Part shown: in pieces, positions 1-7,453 of the stretch
Numbering within the stretch: the stretch's first letter is position 1
Layout of the letters: every line of letters starts with the position of its first letter
Source: an uncultured Pleurocapsa sp.
Lineage (GTDB): Bacteria; Cyanobacteriota; Cyanobacteriia; Cyanobacteriales; Xenococcaceae
NCBI GenBank assembly: GCA_937884735.1
Contig: CAKZYI010000326.1
Coordinates: 1-12,377 of the forward strand
Length of the DNA stretch: 12,377 nucleotides
Direction: 5' to 3'
Translations under genes and position numbers: made by a program
Notes under the pieces: generated by a model
Told to the model about the DNA's origin: nothing
Seen by the model: only the letters and a program-made list of their open reading frames with translations
The model's database searches: none

Positions 1-372
1 AGGGATCTGATTTCAGTTACAGGTTATATTGAATATGTAACGCCCTATTTCTTGAGTCATAAATTATTAGTTTCCCCCTTGAGATATGGTGCGGGGATGA
101 AAGGTAAAATATGTCATAGTTTAGAATATAGTTTGCCAATTGTTTCTACTGGGATTGGGACAGAAGGAATGAATTTGATTCCCGAACAAAATGTCTTAGA
201 AGCAAATAATACTAAAGACTTTGCTGCTCAAATATTGCGTCTTTACAATAACGGCGATCTTTGGCAGAAGTTATCTTCAAATTCTCATCAGGCGATCGCT
301 GCCTATCATCCCCAACAAATTCAAAAACAACTGTCTGAAATTGTTAATAATTTGTTTACTATTAATTGTTAA
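1..372 (+). CDS. Glycosyltransferase, GT4-like, C-terminal part (5' end outside window)
   Basis: The frame is open from base 1, so this is the last 123 codons of a longer gene. It is probably a cytoplasmic transferase moving a sugar from a nucleotide donor to a glycan. The visible part is the C-terminal Rossmann half of a GT4-type enzyme. It starts with a V-T-G-Y-I strand and turn, followed by the donor-binding region VSPLRYGAGMKGKI, the E-x7-E-like helix SLEYSLPIVST and the loop GIGTEGM. An internal TTG at base 52 opens a shorter frame, but conserved family sequence lies upstream of it, so it is not the start. The gene ends in TAA. The same C-terminal motif recurs twice in the double glycosyltransferase at 2124-4409, so this looks like part of the same glycan locus. 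Donor and acceptor cannot be told. Confidence 0.85.
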   Translation, partial: RDLISVTGYIEYVTPYFLSHKLLVSPLRYGAGMKGKICHSLEYSLPIVSTGIGTEGMNLIPEQNVLEANNTKDFAAQILRLYNNGDLWQKLSSNSHQAIAAYHPQQIQKQLSEIVNNLFTINC

Positions 373-844
373 TTATTTCTGATCTTTTAATTCTATTTTT
401 GGGAAGATTGTATTCTAATTTACGAATTTCCACGGATAAACTTTTCTTGTTCAGTGTTTTTACCAATGTCAATTTTACTGGCATGATGTTATCTTGATGC
501 ACAAGAATATGACTTCTGAGATAATCACGTTTGATTCAATTATTATAATTGTTTGGATTTAAATGCTTGATGTATTTTAGCCGCAAATCAATTTTCAAAA
601 TAAGCTTGAATCAAGAATATCTCAGAAAATATACCTAGTTGTTTTCTCTAGTAAATTTTACTATTAAGTTTTGGTATAAATAAAGCAAATTTGAGAATGT
701 ATCTAAATCTTTCCCTAACTCTATAAATGAAATAATTACTTTTATTTTTTACTTTTAGTTTATTAGGGCTTATTTGAAATTTTGCAATATTTTTAGTAAC
801 TATTGAAGACAATAACTAATTATTAAACTCTTTGATGCAATCAA
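373..844. other. AT-rich intergenic region without a convincing gene
   Basis: This 472-base gap has no convincing gene, RNA gene or strong hairpin terminator. A TGGTATAAA stretch at 672-680 resembles an extended -10 box (TG-n-TATAAT) but no good -35 lies at the right distance, so any promoter for the operon starting at 845 is only a guess. On the - strand a frame is open from 535 to 362; it has no good start codon and I could not assign it to a family. It is discussed under findings. Confidence 0.5.
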
Positions 845-2089
845 ATGTTTATCAAAACTCAAGAGACAAGTAAAGAACAACAGCCAGAGAATTTGTCAGG
901 ACAATCATCAGCTAAACAAGAAGAAGAAAAGCTAGTTAATGCTTTATCTTTATATCTACAGTCAATTAAAGCAAACGAATCTCAACCAGAATGGATTTAT
1001 GGTAATTCTATTACCTTGTCGTCTCAAATAAGTCGTTTTGATATCGGAACCAAGTTAAAAGAAAAAGCAGAAAGGCTATATCCCCATAGTGATGAAATAG
1101 CCAGAGCGATCGCCTTACTTTTTGAGAAACAAGATCGATTGGAAGATGCGATCGAATATTATCAAAAGTCTGTGGACTTAAATCCCTCTCAGCCAGAGTG
1201 GGTTTATACGAAACTATATAATTTTTTACTTCAAAGAAAACTATTATTACAGGCAGAAAATGTTAGACAGCAGGGAGAAAAATACTTTCCAAAATCTAAT
1301 AGCTTTCAGCTAATCTCCAGTCAAAATGTCTTTCAAGAGAGTACTAAAGTCAATCTAGAAAACTCATCTACAGTCAACTCTTTAATAGTAAGAGAAACGC
1401 CAAAAAGTATTGAGCATAATGTTGATTTAAATGTAGAAGCAATTCGCCGTCAACTAATGGATTCTAGTATTGTCGAAAATTACGAAATACTTTTAGAACA
1501 AATGATTTGTCACGTTGATGAAAGTGGAAAACGCATTAAAACAGATGCTTTGATAAACTGTTTGGCGCAAATTAAAACAGATATTCATTATCTCAAAACC
1601 AAGTTATTAGATCCTCCTGCTTTTGCTGTAGATCCCCAAGCAAAACAGCACGTAGATATAGAAAAAATTGTTAATTCATCTCCAGCAGTTCCTATCAAGT
1701 GCGAACTCAAAAATCGTATAGTTGGTTCTGGTTGGCATGATGCCGAAAAACACGGACGTTGGACTGGTTCTGGTACTCTTTCATCTGTGGTTTTACCTTA
1801 TCCTACTGCGGGAAAATATCGTTTAGAAGTAATTGTTAAAGCAGAAGCTAAACCAGGGTTATTAAAGTCATTAAGAAATCATATTAATGACCAACTATCA
1901 TCCATATCTAGGGAGCAAAAAAATAGCTCTTTCCCCGCAGTAATTCAATCAGAAATTACGATTGGAGAACAAAATCAATCTTTCCTATGTCTCGATTTAA
2001 CCATAAATGAAACTGTTAATCCACAGGCATCTGATGCTCGATTGATTGGCTTATTGATTGAAAGTATTAATCTTATTCCCTTGACTTAA
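845..2089 (+). CDS. TPR-repeat protein with C-terminal beta-rich domain
   Basis: The 414-residue protein has no signal peptide or membrane helix. Residues about 28-155 look like tetratricopeptide repeats: AIEYYQKSVDLNPSQPEWVY (102-121) is a typical TPR unit, and SQPEW occurs at both 46-50 and 115-119, 69 residues apart, close to two 34-residue repeats. Residues about 190-255 are a charged helical linker. Residues about 283-413 look like a beta-sandwich: GSGWHDAEKHGRWTG (295-309), a strand pattern ending in AGKYRLEVIV (322-331), and a closing stretch IGLLIESINLIPL (401-413). Similar W-x-x-E-x-x-G-R-W-T-G domains occur beside glycosyltransferases and other glycan proteins, from my memory of such proteins. 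ATG at 845 is the first start after a long non-coding gap and has no clear Shine-Dalgarno. As the first gene of the cluster it is probably a scaffold or accessory factor in glycan assembly; its activity is unknown. Confidence 0.75.
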   Translation: MFIKTQETSKEQQPENLSGQSSAKQEEEKLVNALSLYLQSIKANESQPEWIYGNSITLSSQISRFDIGTKLKEKAERLYPHSDEIARAIALLFEKQDRLEDAIEYYQKSVDLNPSQPEWVYTKLYNFLLQRKLLLQAENVRQQGEKYFPKSNSFQLISSQNVFQESTKVNLENSSTVNSLIVRETPKSIEHNVDLNVEAIRRQLMDSSIVENYEILLEQMICHVDESGKRIKTDALINCLAQIKTDIHYLKTKLLDPPAFAVDPQAKQHVDIEKIVNSSPAVPIKCELKNRIVGSGWHDAEKHGRWTGSGTLSSVVLPYPTAGKYRLEVIVKAEAKPGLLKSLRNHINDQLSSISREQKNSSFPAVIQSEITIGEQNQSFLCLDLTINETVNPQASDARLIGLLIESINLIPLT

Positions 2090-2123
2090 ATTCTTTCCCC
2101 TTTCCCTTTCTCCTACCTCAAAA

Positions 2124-4118
2124 ATGGACATTCTCTGGTTTTCCCCTACACCATCCCATCCACAAAATGCCGGTAATAGAAGCCGTATATATGCCTTAGC
2201 CAAATACTTCCAAAATCAAGGTCATCACCTCACTTTTGTTTATTTTGCTCAAGAAGGTGTCGATTCTAAAGCGATCGCAGCTATGGAAGCAGAATGGGAT
2301 GATTTTCATCTAATTACAACCAATCATAAACGCGCAAAATCTCTAGGAGATATTTGGGGAATAGACGACTGGTACGATCGCCATGTTACCGAAGAAATAG
2401 GTAAGCTGCTACGACACCAATCTTTTGAGGTGGTGTTTTGCGAGTATATTTTCCAAAGCAAAGTTTTGGAACTGTTCCCTCCCCAATGTATTAAGATAAT
2501 CGATACTCACGATCGCTTTGGTGGGAGAGCAGATCTACTCAAGCGCAATGGTATTGCACCAGACTTTTTTTATACCTCCACAGAACAAGAAGCCATTGCT
2601 TTAAATCGTGCCGATATCGTCATTGCTATCCAAGAAGAAGAAGCTACTTACTATCGCTCCATAACAACCGCTAAGGTAGCCGTAATTTCTCACGTAGTCT
2701 TTGAAAACTCTTGGCAATGGTCAATGACTTCAAGCTCAGACAAATTGCGTATAGGCTATTTTGGTTCGGGTAATTCCTTCAATCGCAAAAGCATCAATCA
2801 GTTTATCGCGGCATATTGCCAAAACGAACAATTGATTGCCAAATCAGAGTTAATCTTTGCTGGATCGATTTGCAATCATCTGCAATTCCCCAAAGAAATC
2901 AACAAGACTTTGATGGGAAAAGTCGATGGCATTACAGACTTTTATAGTGCAATTGATATTGCTATCAATCCGATGATCGCTGGTACTGGTTTAAAGATAA
3001 AAACCGTAGAAGCATTTAATTTTGGCATGCCCATTGTATCTACAGTTAGTGGAAGTGATGGACTGCCCGTAGAACAAGAATATCATCTTGTGCGATCGCC
3101 TGAAGAGATGATAAATCATTTACTAACAATGACTCAATTTTCGGCTCTTTTGGATGCAGGAGTAGAGTCGTCAAGAGTAATTAATCAGTACAAGTATCAG
3201 CTAGTCCAACAGCTAAAGTTACTCGATCAAACTATCAAAATTATACAGAGAGATCGCATCGAGCAAAAAACTATTGTTATGGTTACTGAAGCACCATTTT
3301 GGGAAGGTAACAATGGCAAGCACGAGCGTATTCTTTCGTTGTGTAATGAAATCAAGCAACATTCAGTTTTAAAAGTATTTTTTCTGGGATCTATTTGGCA
3401 AGCAAGACAACAAGAAATAGAGGCTAAAGGCTATGGAGGAATAGTAGTTAGCTTTAAAGATTACGAACAGGGAGAATTACCAGAAGACTTACCTCAATGG
3501 ACGGAGTTTTATAATATTCCAGGGTTGAAAAGATGGCGACATTCTGCGTTTTATCGATCTTTTGCTAAATTTATTGCCATTCAAAAGCCAAACATGGTGA
3601 TTTTGGAATACATTTATTTATCCTATTTGAAAGATGCTATTCCAGACAGTTGCACTGCGGTATTAGACACTCACGACATCATGTGCTTTCGAGAATATCG
3701 TTTATACGAGCATGGTTTCGATCATCATATTAATATTTCTTTGGCAGAAGAGAAACGGATTTTAGAACAGTTTGATGCAGTAGTTGCAATCCAAAAAGAA
3801 GAACGCAAACTATTACAAAAAATTATTCCCCAAACTCCTGTTTTACTTTGCCCTCATGTAGTGGAATCAAACAGAAAAGAAATCAATCATTCGACCATAA
3901 AAAAGATTGGTTTTATTGGCGGTTCTAGTTTGGCTAATCGAGTAGGGCTTGAATGGTTTTTAAATCAAGTTTGGTCAGCAATCAAATCCTATGACTTGGA
4001 GTTATTAATTTTTGGCAGTATTGGAGAGCAATTTGAAGCATATTGCGCCCAAGATACCCAGGTAAAAAACATGGGTGTAGGAATAAGTCAACTTGAAATC
4101 TATGCCATGACAGACTGA
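2124..4118 (+). CDS. Tandem double-module glycosyltransferase (GT4-like), second module truncated by TGA
   Basis: The 664-residue open part contains two homologous glycosyltransferase modules in tandem (1-about 380 and about 383 onward). Matching landmarks lie about 386 residues apart: EYIF 107/EYIY 495, IIDTHD 125/VLDTHD 513, IAIQEEE 167/VAIQKEE 554, IGYFGSG 210/IGFIGGS 595, IFAGSI 244/LIFGSI 628. Module 1 is complete, including the donor-site stretch INPMIAGTGLKIKTVEA (281-297) and GMPIVST (301-307). Module 2 stops at residue 664, immediately before its equivalent stretch, because of TGA at 4116-4118. The frame then continues to 4409 with one more TGA (see next entry). If translated as is, module 1 could work while module 2 would lack its donor-binding motif. 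ATG at 2124 lies 34 bases after the TPR gene, behind a polypyrimidine tract, with no clear Shine-Dalgarno. Substrates are unknown; a role in assembling the locus glycan is inferred. Confidence 0.8.
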   Translation: MDILWFSPTPSHPQNAGNRSRIYALAKYFQNQGHHLTFVYFAQEGVDSKAIAAMEAEWDDFHLITTNHKRAKSLGDIWGIDDWYDRHVTEEIGKLLRHQSFEVVFCEYIFQSKVLELFPPQCIKIIDTHDRFGGRADLLKRNGIAPDFFYTSTEQEAIALNRADIVIAIQEEEATYYRSITTAKVAVISHVVFENSWQWSMTSSSDKLRIGYFGSGNSFNRKSINQFIAAYCQNEQLIAKSELIFAGSICNHLQFPKEINKTLMGKVDGITDFYSAIDIAINPMIAGTGLKIKTVEAFNFGMPIVSTVSGSDGLPVEQEYHLVRSPEEMINHLLTMTQFSALLDAGVESSRVINQYKYQLVQQLKLLDQTIKIIQRDRIEQKTIVMVTEAPFWEGNNGKHERILSLCNEIKQHSVLKVFFLGSIWQARQQEIEAKGYGGIVVSFKDYEQGELPEDLPQWTEFYNIPGLKRWRHSAFYRSFAKFIAIQKPNMVILEYIYLSYLKDAIPDSCTAVLDTHDIMCFREYRLYEHGFDHHINISLAEEKRILEQFDAVVAIQKEERKLLQKIIPQTPVLLCPHVVESNRKEINHSTIKKIGFIGGSSLANRVGLEWFLNQVWSAIKSYDLELLIFGSIGEQFEAYCAQDTQVKNMGVGISQLEIYAMTD

Positions 4119-4409
4119 ATTATTACTCCCTTTTTTGTCGGCGGCTGATTAAAAATAAAATCCCTAGAAGCGATCGCCTATGGCAAACCAATAGTATCAA
4201 CAAAAGAAGGGGCGGTAGGTATTGGAGAAGAAGGCAAAAATGGCATCATTCAAGCAGGCGATCGCACAGCATTTATTGAAGCTTTTATTCGTTTGATACA
4301 CGAACCAAATTTAGTTAAAGAATTGATCGAACAAGGGCAACAATTAGTTAAATCAGATTTTAATTCTACAGTCGCCTATAGACCACTTTTAGAGTTAGCT
4401 AAATATTAA
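4119..4409 (+). pseudogene. 3' remnant of the second glycosyltransferase module, in frame after two TGA codons
   Basis: Reading in the same frame beyond the TGA at 4116-4118 gives IITPFFVGG, a second TGA at 4146-4148, then LKIKSLEAIAYGKPIVST and a normal GT4 C-terminal tail ending in TAA at 4407-4409. Aligned with module 1 of the same protein (D-I-A-I-N-P-M-I-A-G-T-G-L-K-I-K), the two stops fall on Ile279 and Gly289 with no gap on either side, so there is no frameshift. Gly (GGA) to TGA is one base change. No ATG lies near the start of this stretch, so it is unlikely to be expressed on its own. It is either a recently broken gene end or an assembly or sequencing error; the full-length protein would be 761 residues. 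Confidence 0.8.
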
Positions 4410-4410
4410 A

Positions 4411-4441
4411 TAACAAATAATGAGTAATAAGAAATAAGTAT
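4411..4441. repeat. Short AT-rich tandem repeats before the KpsC-like gene
   Basis: TAACAAATAATGAGTAATAAGAAATAAGTA contains degenerate AGTAATA/AAATAAG units of the same STRR-like kind as elsewhere in the window. It lies just after the stop of the broken glycosyltransferase. The remaining 50 bases up to 4491 show no clear promoter or Shine-Dalgarno. Confidence 0.5.
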
Positions 4442-4491
4442 TAGATATTGCTTACTAGTAAATAACTGCAAAAACTAACATCTAGCACATT

Positions 4492-5616
4492 ATGAATATG
4501 ATGTCTAATCGCTATAATAAAATAATTTTCACAGGGGATATATTTCGCTCTAACCATTTGGGTAATGGTTCGCAAGATATTAATATCAACTGGCTCTACT
4601 CAGCCCTAAAGCCCTGCTTACAATTAGCAGTTTCTATACCCATAGAAAAACACTTGTTTTCTACTCTGGATACTTCCTTAACTCAATCTGGCTATCAAAT
4701 GATAGAGTCAGAAGTTTCCCTAGAAGCTTGGGCAAAACTATTCAAATATAAAGAGTTAGATGAGACTTTCTTAATGAATGTCTGGCTGAGTTTTAAAAAC
4801 TCAATTGTGTTAGCTTTTGAATTACCAGAAATACTGCGAGATGCCTTTGATACTCTTGGTATTCCCTTCATCGATATTATTATTCATCCCGTCCGTTTTT
4901 TAGATGATATTGTCTTTGGCATTAGAAGCAATAATCGAGAAATATCTCAGTTGCTTACTCAACACGTTTTACCAGAAGAATCAATTTTAATTCAAGCTGG
5001 TATTGTAATGGCTTCGATGAGTCGTTTAAAACGATTGGATATTCAGGGTAAAGCTGCTTTATTTGCTGGTCAAACTACCGATGACAAAGTACTAATCAAC
5101 CAAGACAAATTTTATAAAGTAAGTGACTTTTGCGATCGCTTTGCCGAAATTTCAGCTAGTTACGACACCTTATTAATTAAAGCTCATCCCTATAGTCTAG
5201 ATCCCTTTGAGGCGATCTCTATTTCTCGTTTATTTAATAACTGTCAAATTGTTAGCGACAACTTTTACTATCTAATGTCCCACGACAATATTGAAGCAGT
5301 TTATAGCATTAGCTCAAGTACGTCTATTGAAGCAAAATATTTGGGAAAAGAAGGTTATCATCTAATCGAATATCCTTTTCGCTTTACAGAAGAATACAAC
5401 GAAGCAGAATTTAAACTAGGCTCATTCTTTACCGTAGATGATGTTATTTTTTCTGCTGACTTTTGGCGTAAAATACTGACTCCTTTAATATCTACTTCTG
5501 CTTTAAGTAATATCAAACTTCCCAAAAAACCTAACCGTATTAGAACCTCGTTACGTAGCTTCTGGGGATTCAATTTTGTCGATACAGACATTATCTGCGA
5601 TTTACACAAGAAATAA
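4492..5616 (+). CDS. KpsC/KpsS-like capsule polysaccharide protein, possible Kdo transferase
   Basis: The 374-residue protein has no signal peptide or membrane helix. The C-terminal half carries features of the capsule polysaccharide biosynthesis (KpsC/KpsS-type) family: LLIKAHPYS (227-235), a short strand and turn CQIVSDN (251-257), then AVYSISSSTSIEAKYLGKEGYHL (269-291). That is the usual K-x-HP ... V-x-S-x-S-S-S-x-x-x-E-A order. The N-terminal half has a second HP at 132-133 (IIIHPVRF). KpsC-type enzymes use CMP-Kdo to add beta-Kdo to the capsule linker. The gene sits 18 bases upstream of kdsD and in the same cluster as every CMP-Kdo gene, so Kdo transfer is the most economical reading. 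It could also be a relative acting on another donor. The first three Met codons (residues 1, 3 and 4) are all possible starts and no Shine-Dalgarno decides between them. Confidence 0.65.
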   Translation: MNMMSNRYNKIIFTGDIFRSNHLGNGSQDININWLYSALKPCLQLAVSIPIEKHLFSTLDTSLTQSGYQMIESEVSLEAWAKLFKYKELDETFLMNVWLSFKNSIVLAFELPEILRDAFDTLGIPFIDIIIHPVRFLDDIVFGIRSNNREISQLLTQHVLPEESILIQAGIVMASMSRLKRLDIQGKAALFAGQTTDDKVLINQDKFYKVSDFCDRFAEISASYDTLLIKAHPYSLDPFEAISISRLFNNCQIVSDNFYYLMSHDNIEAVYSISSSTSIEAKYLGKEGYHLIEYPFRFTEEYNEAEFKLGSFFTVDDVIFSADFWRKILTPLISTSALSNIKLPKKPNRIRTSLRSFWGFNFVDTDIICDLHKK

Positions 5617-5634
5617 TTAATAACTATTGATAAA

Positions 5635-6627
5635 ATGTATACCAAATCACCGCCAAATACCGCCGCATCAAATATATTTCAGCTACTTCAGCTAGAAGCT
5701 GCCGCTATTAATAGAACATCTGAAAAACTAGACCACAAACAAGCAGATTGCAGTCTACAAATCTTGCATAATTGTGCTGGTAAAGTGATCATGACTGGGG
5801 TGGGCAAATCGGGAATTGTAGCCCAAAAAATTGCGGCAACTTTAACTAGTATTGGCACCCTAGCCATCTTTTTGCACCCCTGCGATGCTCTGCACGGAGA
5901 TTTTGGAATTGTTACCTCTGATGATGTAGTCATCATGCTTAGTAACAGTGGAGAAACTGATGAGCTAATTACCATGATTCCCCACCTCAAACTACGCTCT
6001 GTGCCAATAATAGGTATCTTGGGTAATATACAATCAAGCATTGCTCGTAAAAGTGATGCTGTATTAGACGCTTCAGTCGATCGCGAAGCATGTCCCCTTA
6101 ATTTGGCACCAACAACTAGTACTACCGTAGCCCTAGCATTGGGTGATGCTTTATCAATGGCATTAGTGCAGATGAAGGGATTAACCCCAGAAGCATTTGC
6201 CTTCAATCATCCCGCAGGAAGACTAGGTAAGCGTCTTACTTTACGCGTAAGTGATTTGATGCACGGCAATGAATATCCTCAGTTGCCCCCAGACGCGCAA
6301 TGGACAGATGTAGTATGCGCTCTAACTCAGGGTGGTTTTGGTGCAGTCAACATAGTTAACCAGGAAAAAGCCTTGCTGGGAATCATCACTGACGGAGATC
6401 TGCGGCGTTGGATTATGAAAAGTCATGCTTCTTATTTATATAGCCTGACGGCAAAAGATATGATGACTCGCAATCCAGTAGTTGTGAATCCCCAAACCCT
6501 CGCCTATGATGCCCTACAGCTAATGGAAAAGCGCGAGTCACAGATTTCTATTTTACCAGTTGTCGATCGCGATAACAAAAGCCTTGGTTTAATTCGCTTA
6601 CACGATATAGTTAGGAATGGATTGTAA
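5635..6627 (+). CDS. kdsD: D-arabinose 5-phosphate isomerase (KdsD/KpsF/GutQ family)
   Basis: KdsD converts D-ribulose 5-phosphate to D-arabinose 5-phosphate, the first committed step toward Kdo, in the cytoplasm. The 330 residues are the usual length. A SIS domain (about 40-175) has GVGKSG (55-60), HPCDALHGD (81-89) and SNSGET (103-108), followed by HPAGRLGKR (192-200). Two CBS domains follow (about 203-265, with ITDGDLRR at 251-258, and about 272-330). Lys58, His87, Glu110, Glu151 and His192 line up with E. coli KdsD Lys59, His88, Glu111, Glu152 and His193 at a constant offset of one, from memory of that enzyme, so the active site looks intact. The stop codon overlaps the kdsB start by one base (TAATG), showing tight coupling. 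Capsule (KpsF) and LPS (KdsD) paralogues catalyse the same reaction and cannot be told apart here. Confidence 0.95.
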   Translation: MYTKSPPNTAASNIFQLLQLEAAAINRTSEKLDHKQADCSLQILHNCAGKVIMTGVGKSGIVAQKIAATLTSIGTLAIFLHPCDALHGDFGIVTSDDVVIMLSNSGETDELITMIPHLKLRSVPIIGILGNIQSSIARKSDAVLDASVDREACPLNLAPTTSTTVALALGDALSMALVQMKGLTPEAFAFNHPAGRLGKRLTLRVSDLMHGNEYPQLPPDAQWTDVVCALTQGGFGAVNIVNQEKALLGIITDGDLRRWIMKSHASYLYSLTAKDMMTRNPVVVNPQTLAYDALQLMEKRESQISILPVVDRDNKSLGLIRLHDIVRNGL

Positions 6628-7358
6628 TGAAAATTCTCGCCGTAATTCCCGCAAGATACGATTCTCAAAGATTGGCTGGCAAAGTTTTAGCATTGATTGG
6701 TAACAAGCCAATGGTGCAATGGGTATACGAAGCAGCAGTCAATTCTAAGGTATTTACCAAAGTCGTGGTTGCTACCGATAGTCAGCTAGTGGCAGATCGC
6801 GTCATTAGTTTTGGTGGCGATGTAGAAATGACTAGCTCCAACCATTCTACAGGCACAGATAGAGTAGCAGAAGTAGCAACCCGCTATCGGGAGTTTTCGG
6901 TAGTGGTTAATGTTCAAGGAGATCAGCCTTTCGTAACGTCCCAAATGCTCAAAGAATTGGTAATACCCTACTTGGAGGGAGAATTACCCGAAATGACTAC
7001 TTTAGCTTGTCCTCTCAATCAAAAAACTGGCTACCACGATCCCAATGTAGTCAAAGTACTATGCGGACAAAAACAACAGGCTCTATACTTCTCGCGATCG
7101 CCTATTCCTTTTTATCGCAATCCCACAGAAGTACCTGTATTTCATCATCTAGGTTTATATGCCTTCCGTCAAGACTTTTTAGAAACCTACACTCAATTAC
7201 CTTCTACTCCTGTCGAACAGTGTGAAGGCTTAGAACAACTAAGAGTATTAGAACATGGCTATACTATCCGTGTCTGTCAAACAGCCAAAGGAGTAGTAGA
7301 AGTCAACACCGCCGAAGATTTAATTAAAGCGCAAAACCTTGTTTTGGAAACCGCATAG
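6627..7358 (+). CDS. kdsB: 3-deoxy-manno-octulosonate cytidylyltransferase (CMP-Kdo synthetase)
   Basis: KdsB activates Kdo with CTP to give CMP-Kdo and pyrophosphate. The 243 residues match the family length. Visible motifs are IPARYDSQRLAGK (7-19), ATDS (49-52), STGTDRVAEV (74-83), NVQGDQP (95-101), YFSRSPIPF (154-162), HHLGLYAF (173-180) and EQCEGLEQLRVLEHG (197-211). Asp99 matches the metal-binding Asp98 of E. coli KdsB. Two conserved positions differ: GDEP is GDQP (Gln100), and the C-terminal GVDTPEDL is EVNTAEDL, so Asn227 replaces the second metal-binding Asp (Asp225 in E. coli, from memory). ATG 6627 overlaps the kdsD stop and has an AGGA at 6613-6616, a plausible Shine-Dalgarno. Kdo is favoured as substrate because KdsA, KdsC and KdsD are encoded around it; a related 3-deoxy sugar is possible. 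Confidence 0.92.
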   Translation: MKILAVIPARYDSQRLAGKVLALIGNKPMVQWVYEAAVNSKVFTKVVVATDSQLVADRVISFGGDVEMTSSNHSTGTDRVAEVATRYREFSVVVNVQGDQPFVTSQMLKELVIPYLEGELPEMTTLACPLNQKTGYHDPNVVKVLCGQKQQALYFSRSPIPFYRNPTEVPVFHHLGLYAFRQDFLETYTQLPSTPVEQCEGLEQLRVLEHGYTIRVCQTAKGVVEVNTAEDLIKAQNLVLETA

Positions 7359-7371
7359 AGATCGCTGCGCT

Positions 7372-7447
7372 TGAGTAACAAGTAATAAGTAATTAAGTAA
7401 TAACTCCTCTTTTTTCCTCCCTCCTTGCTCCTTTTTCCTCGTTCCTT
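7372..7447. repeat. STRR-like AGTAATA repeats followed by a polypyrimidine tract
   Basis: After the kdsB stop come imperfect AGTAACA/AGTAATA repeats with an AATTA spacer (7374-7403), then about 44 bases made almost only of C and T (7404-7447) running up to the next start codon. This is the familiar cyanobacterial short tandem repeat plus pyrimidine-tract combination. A shorter pyrimidine tract stands alone at 2091-2119 before the double glycosyltransferase. No promoter or Shine-Dalgarno is visible inside it. Confidence 0.7.
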
Positions 7448-7453
7448 AAAACT

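Noticed and set aside
672..680. Promoter for the operon (TGGTATAAA)
   Set aside because: It resembles an extended -10 box, but it has no convincing -35, is 165 bases from the gene and lies in very AT-rich DNA where such matches are expected by chance.
4116..4148. TGA recoding (selenocysteine, Trp or Gly)
   Set aside because: The two TGA codons fall on positions expected to be a hydrophobic residue and Gly, there is no sign of a SECIS-like element after either, and the other genes in this cyanobacterial DNA use the standard code.
5358..5645. Minus-strand open frame of 95 codons
   Set aside because: It lies opposite the 3' end of the KpsC-like gene and shows no family features; it is a shadow of the + strand frame.
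5688..6206. Minus-strand open frame of 172 codons
   Set aside because: It is entirely antisense to the SIS domain of kdsD, whose frame is unmistakable.
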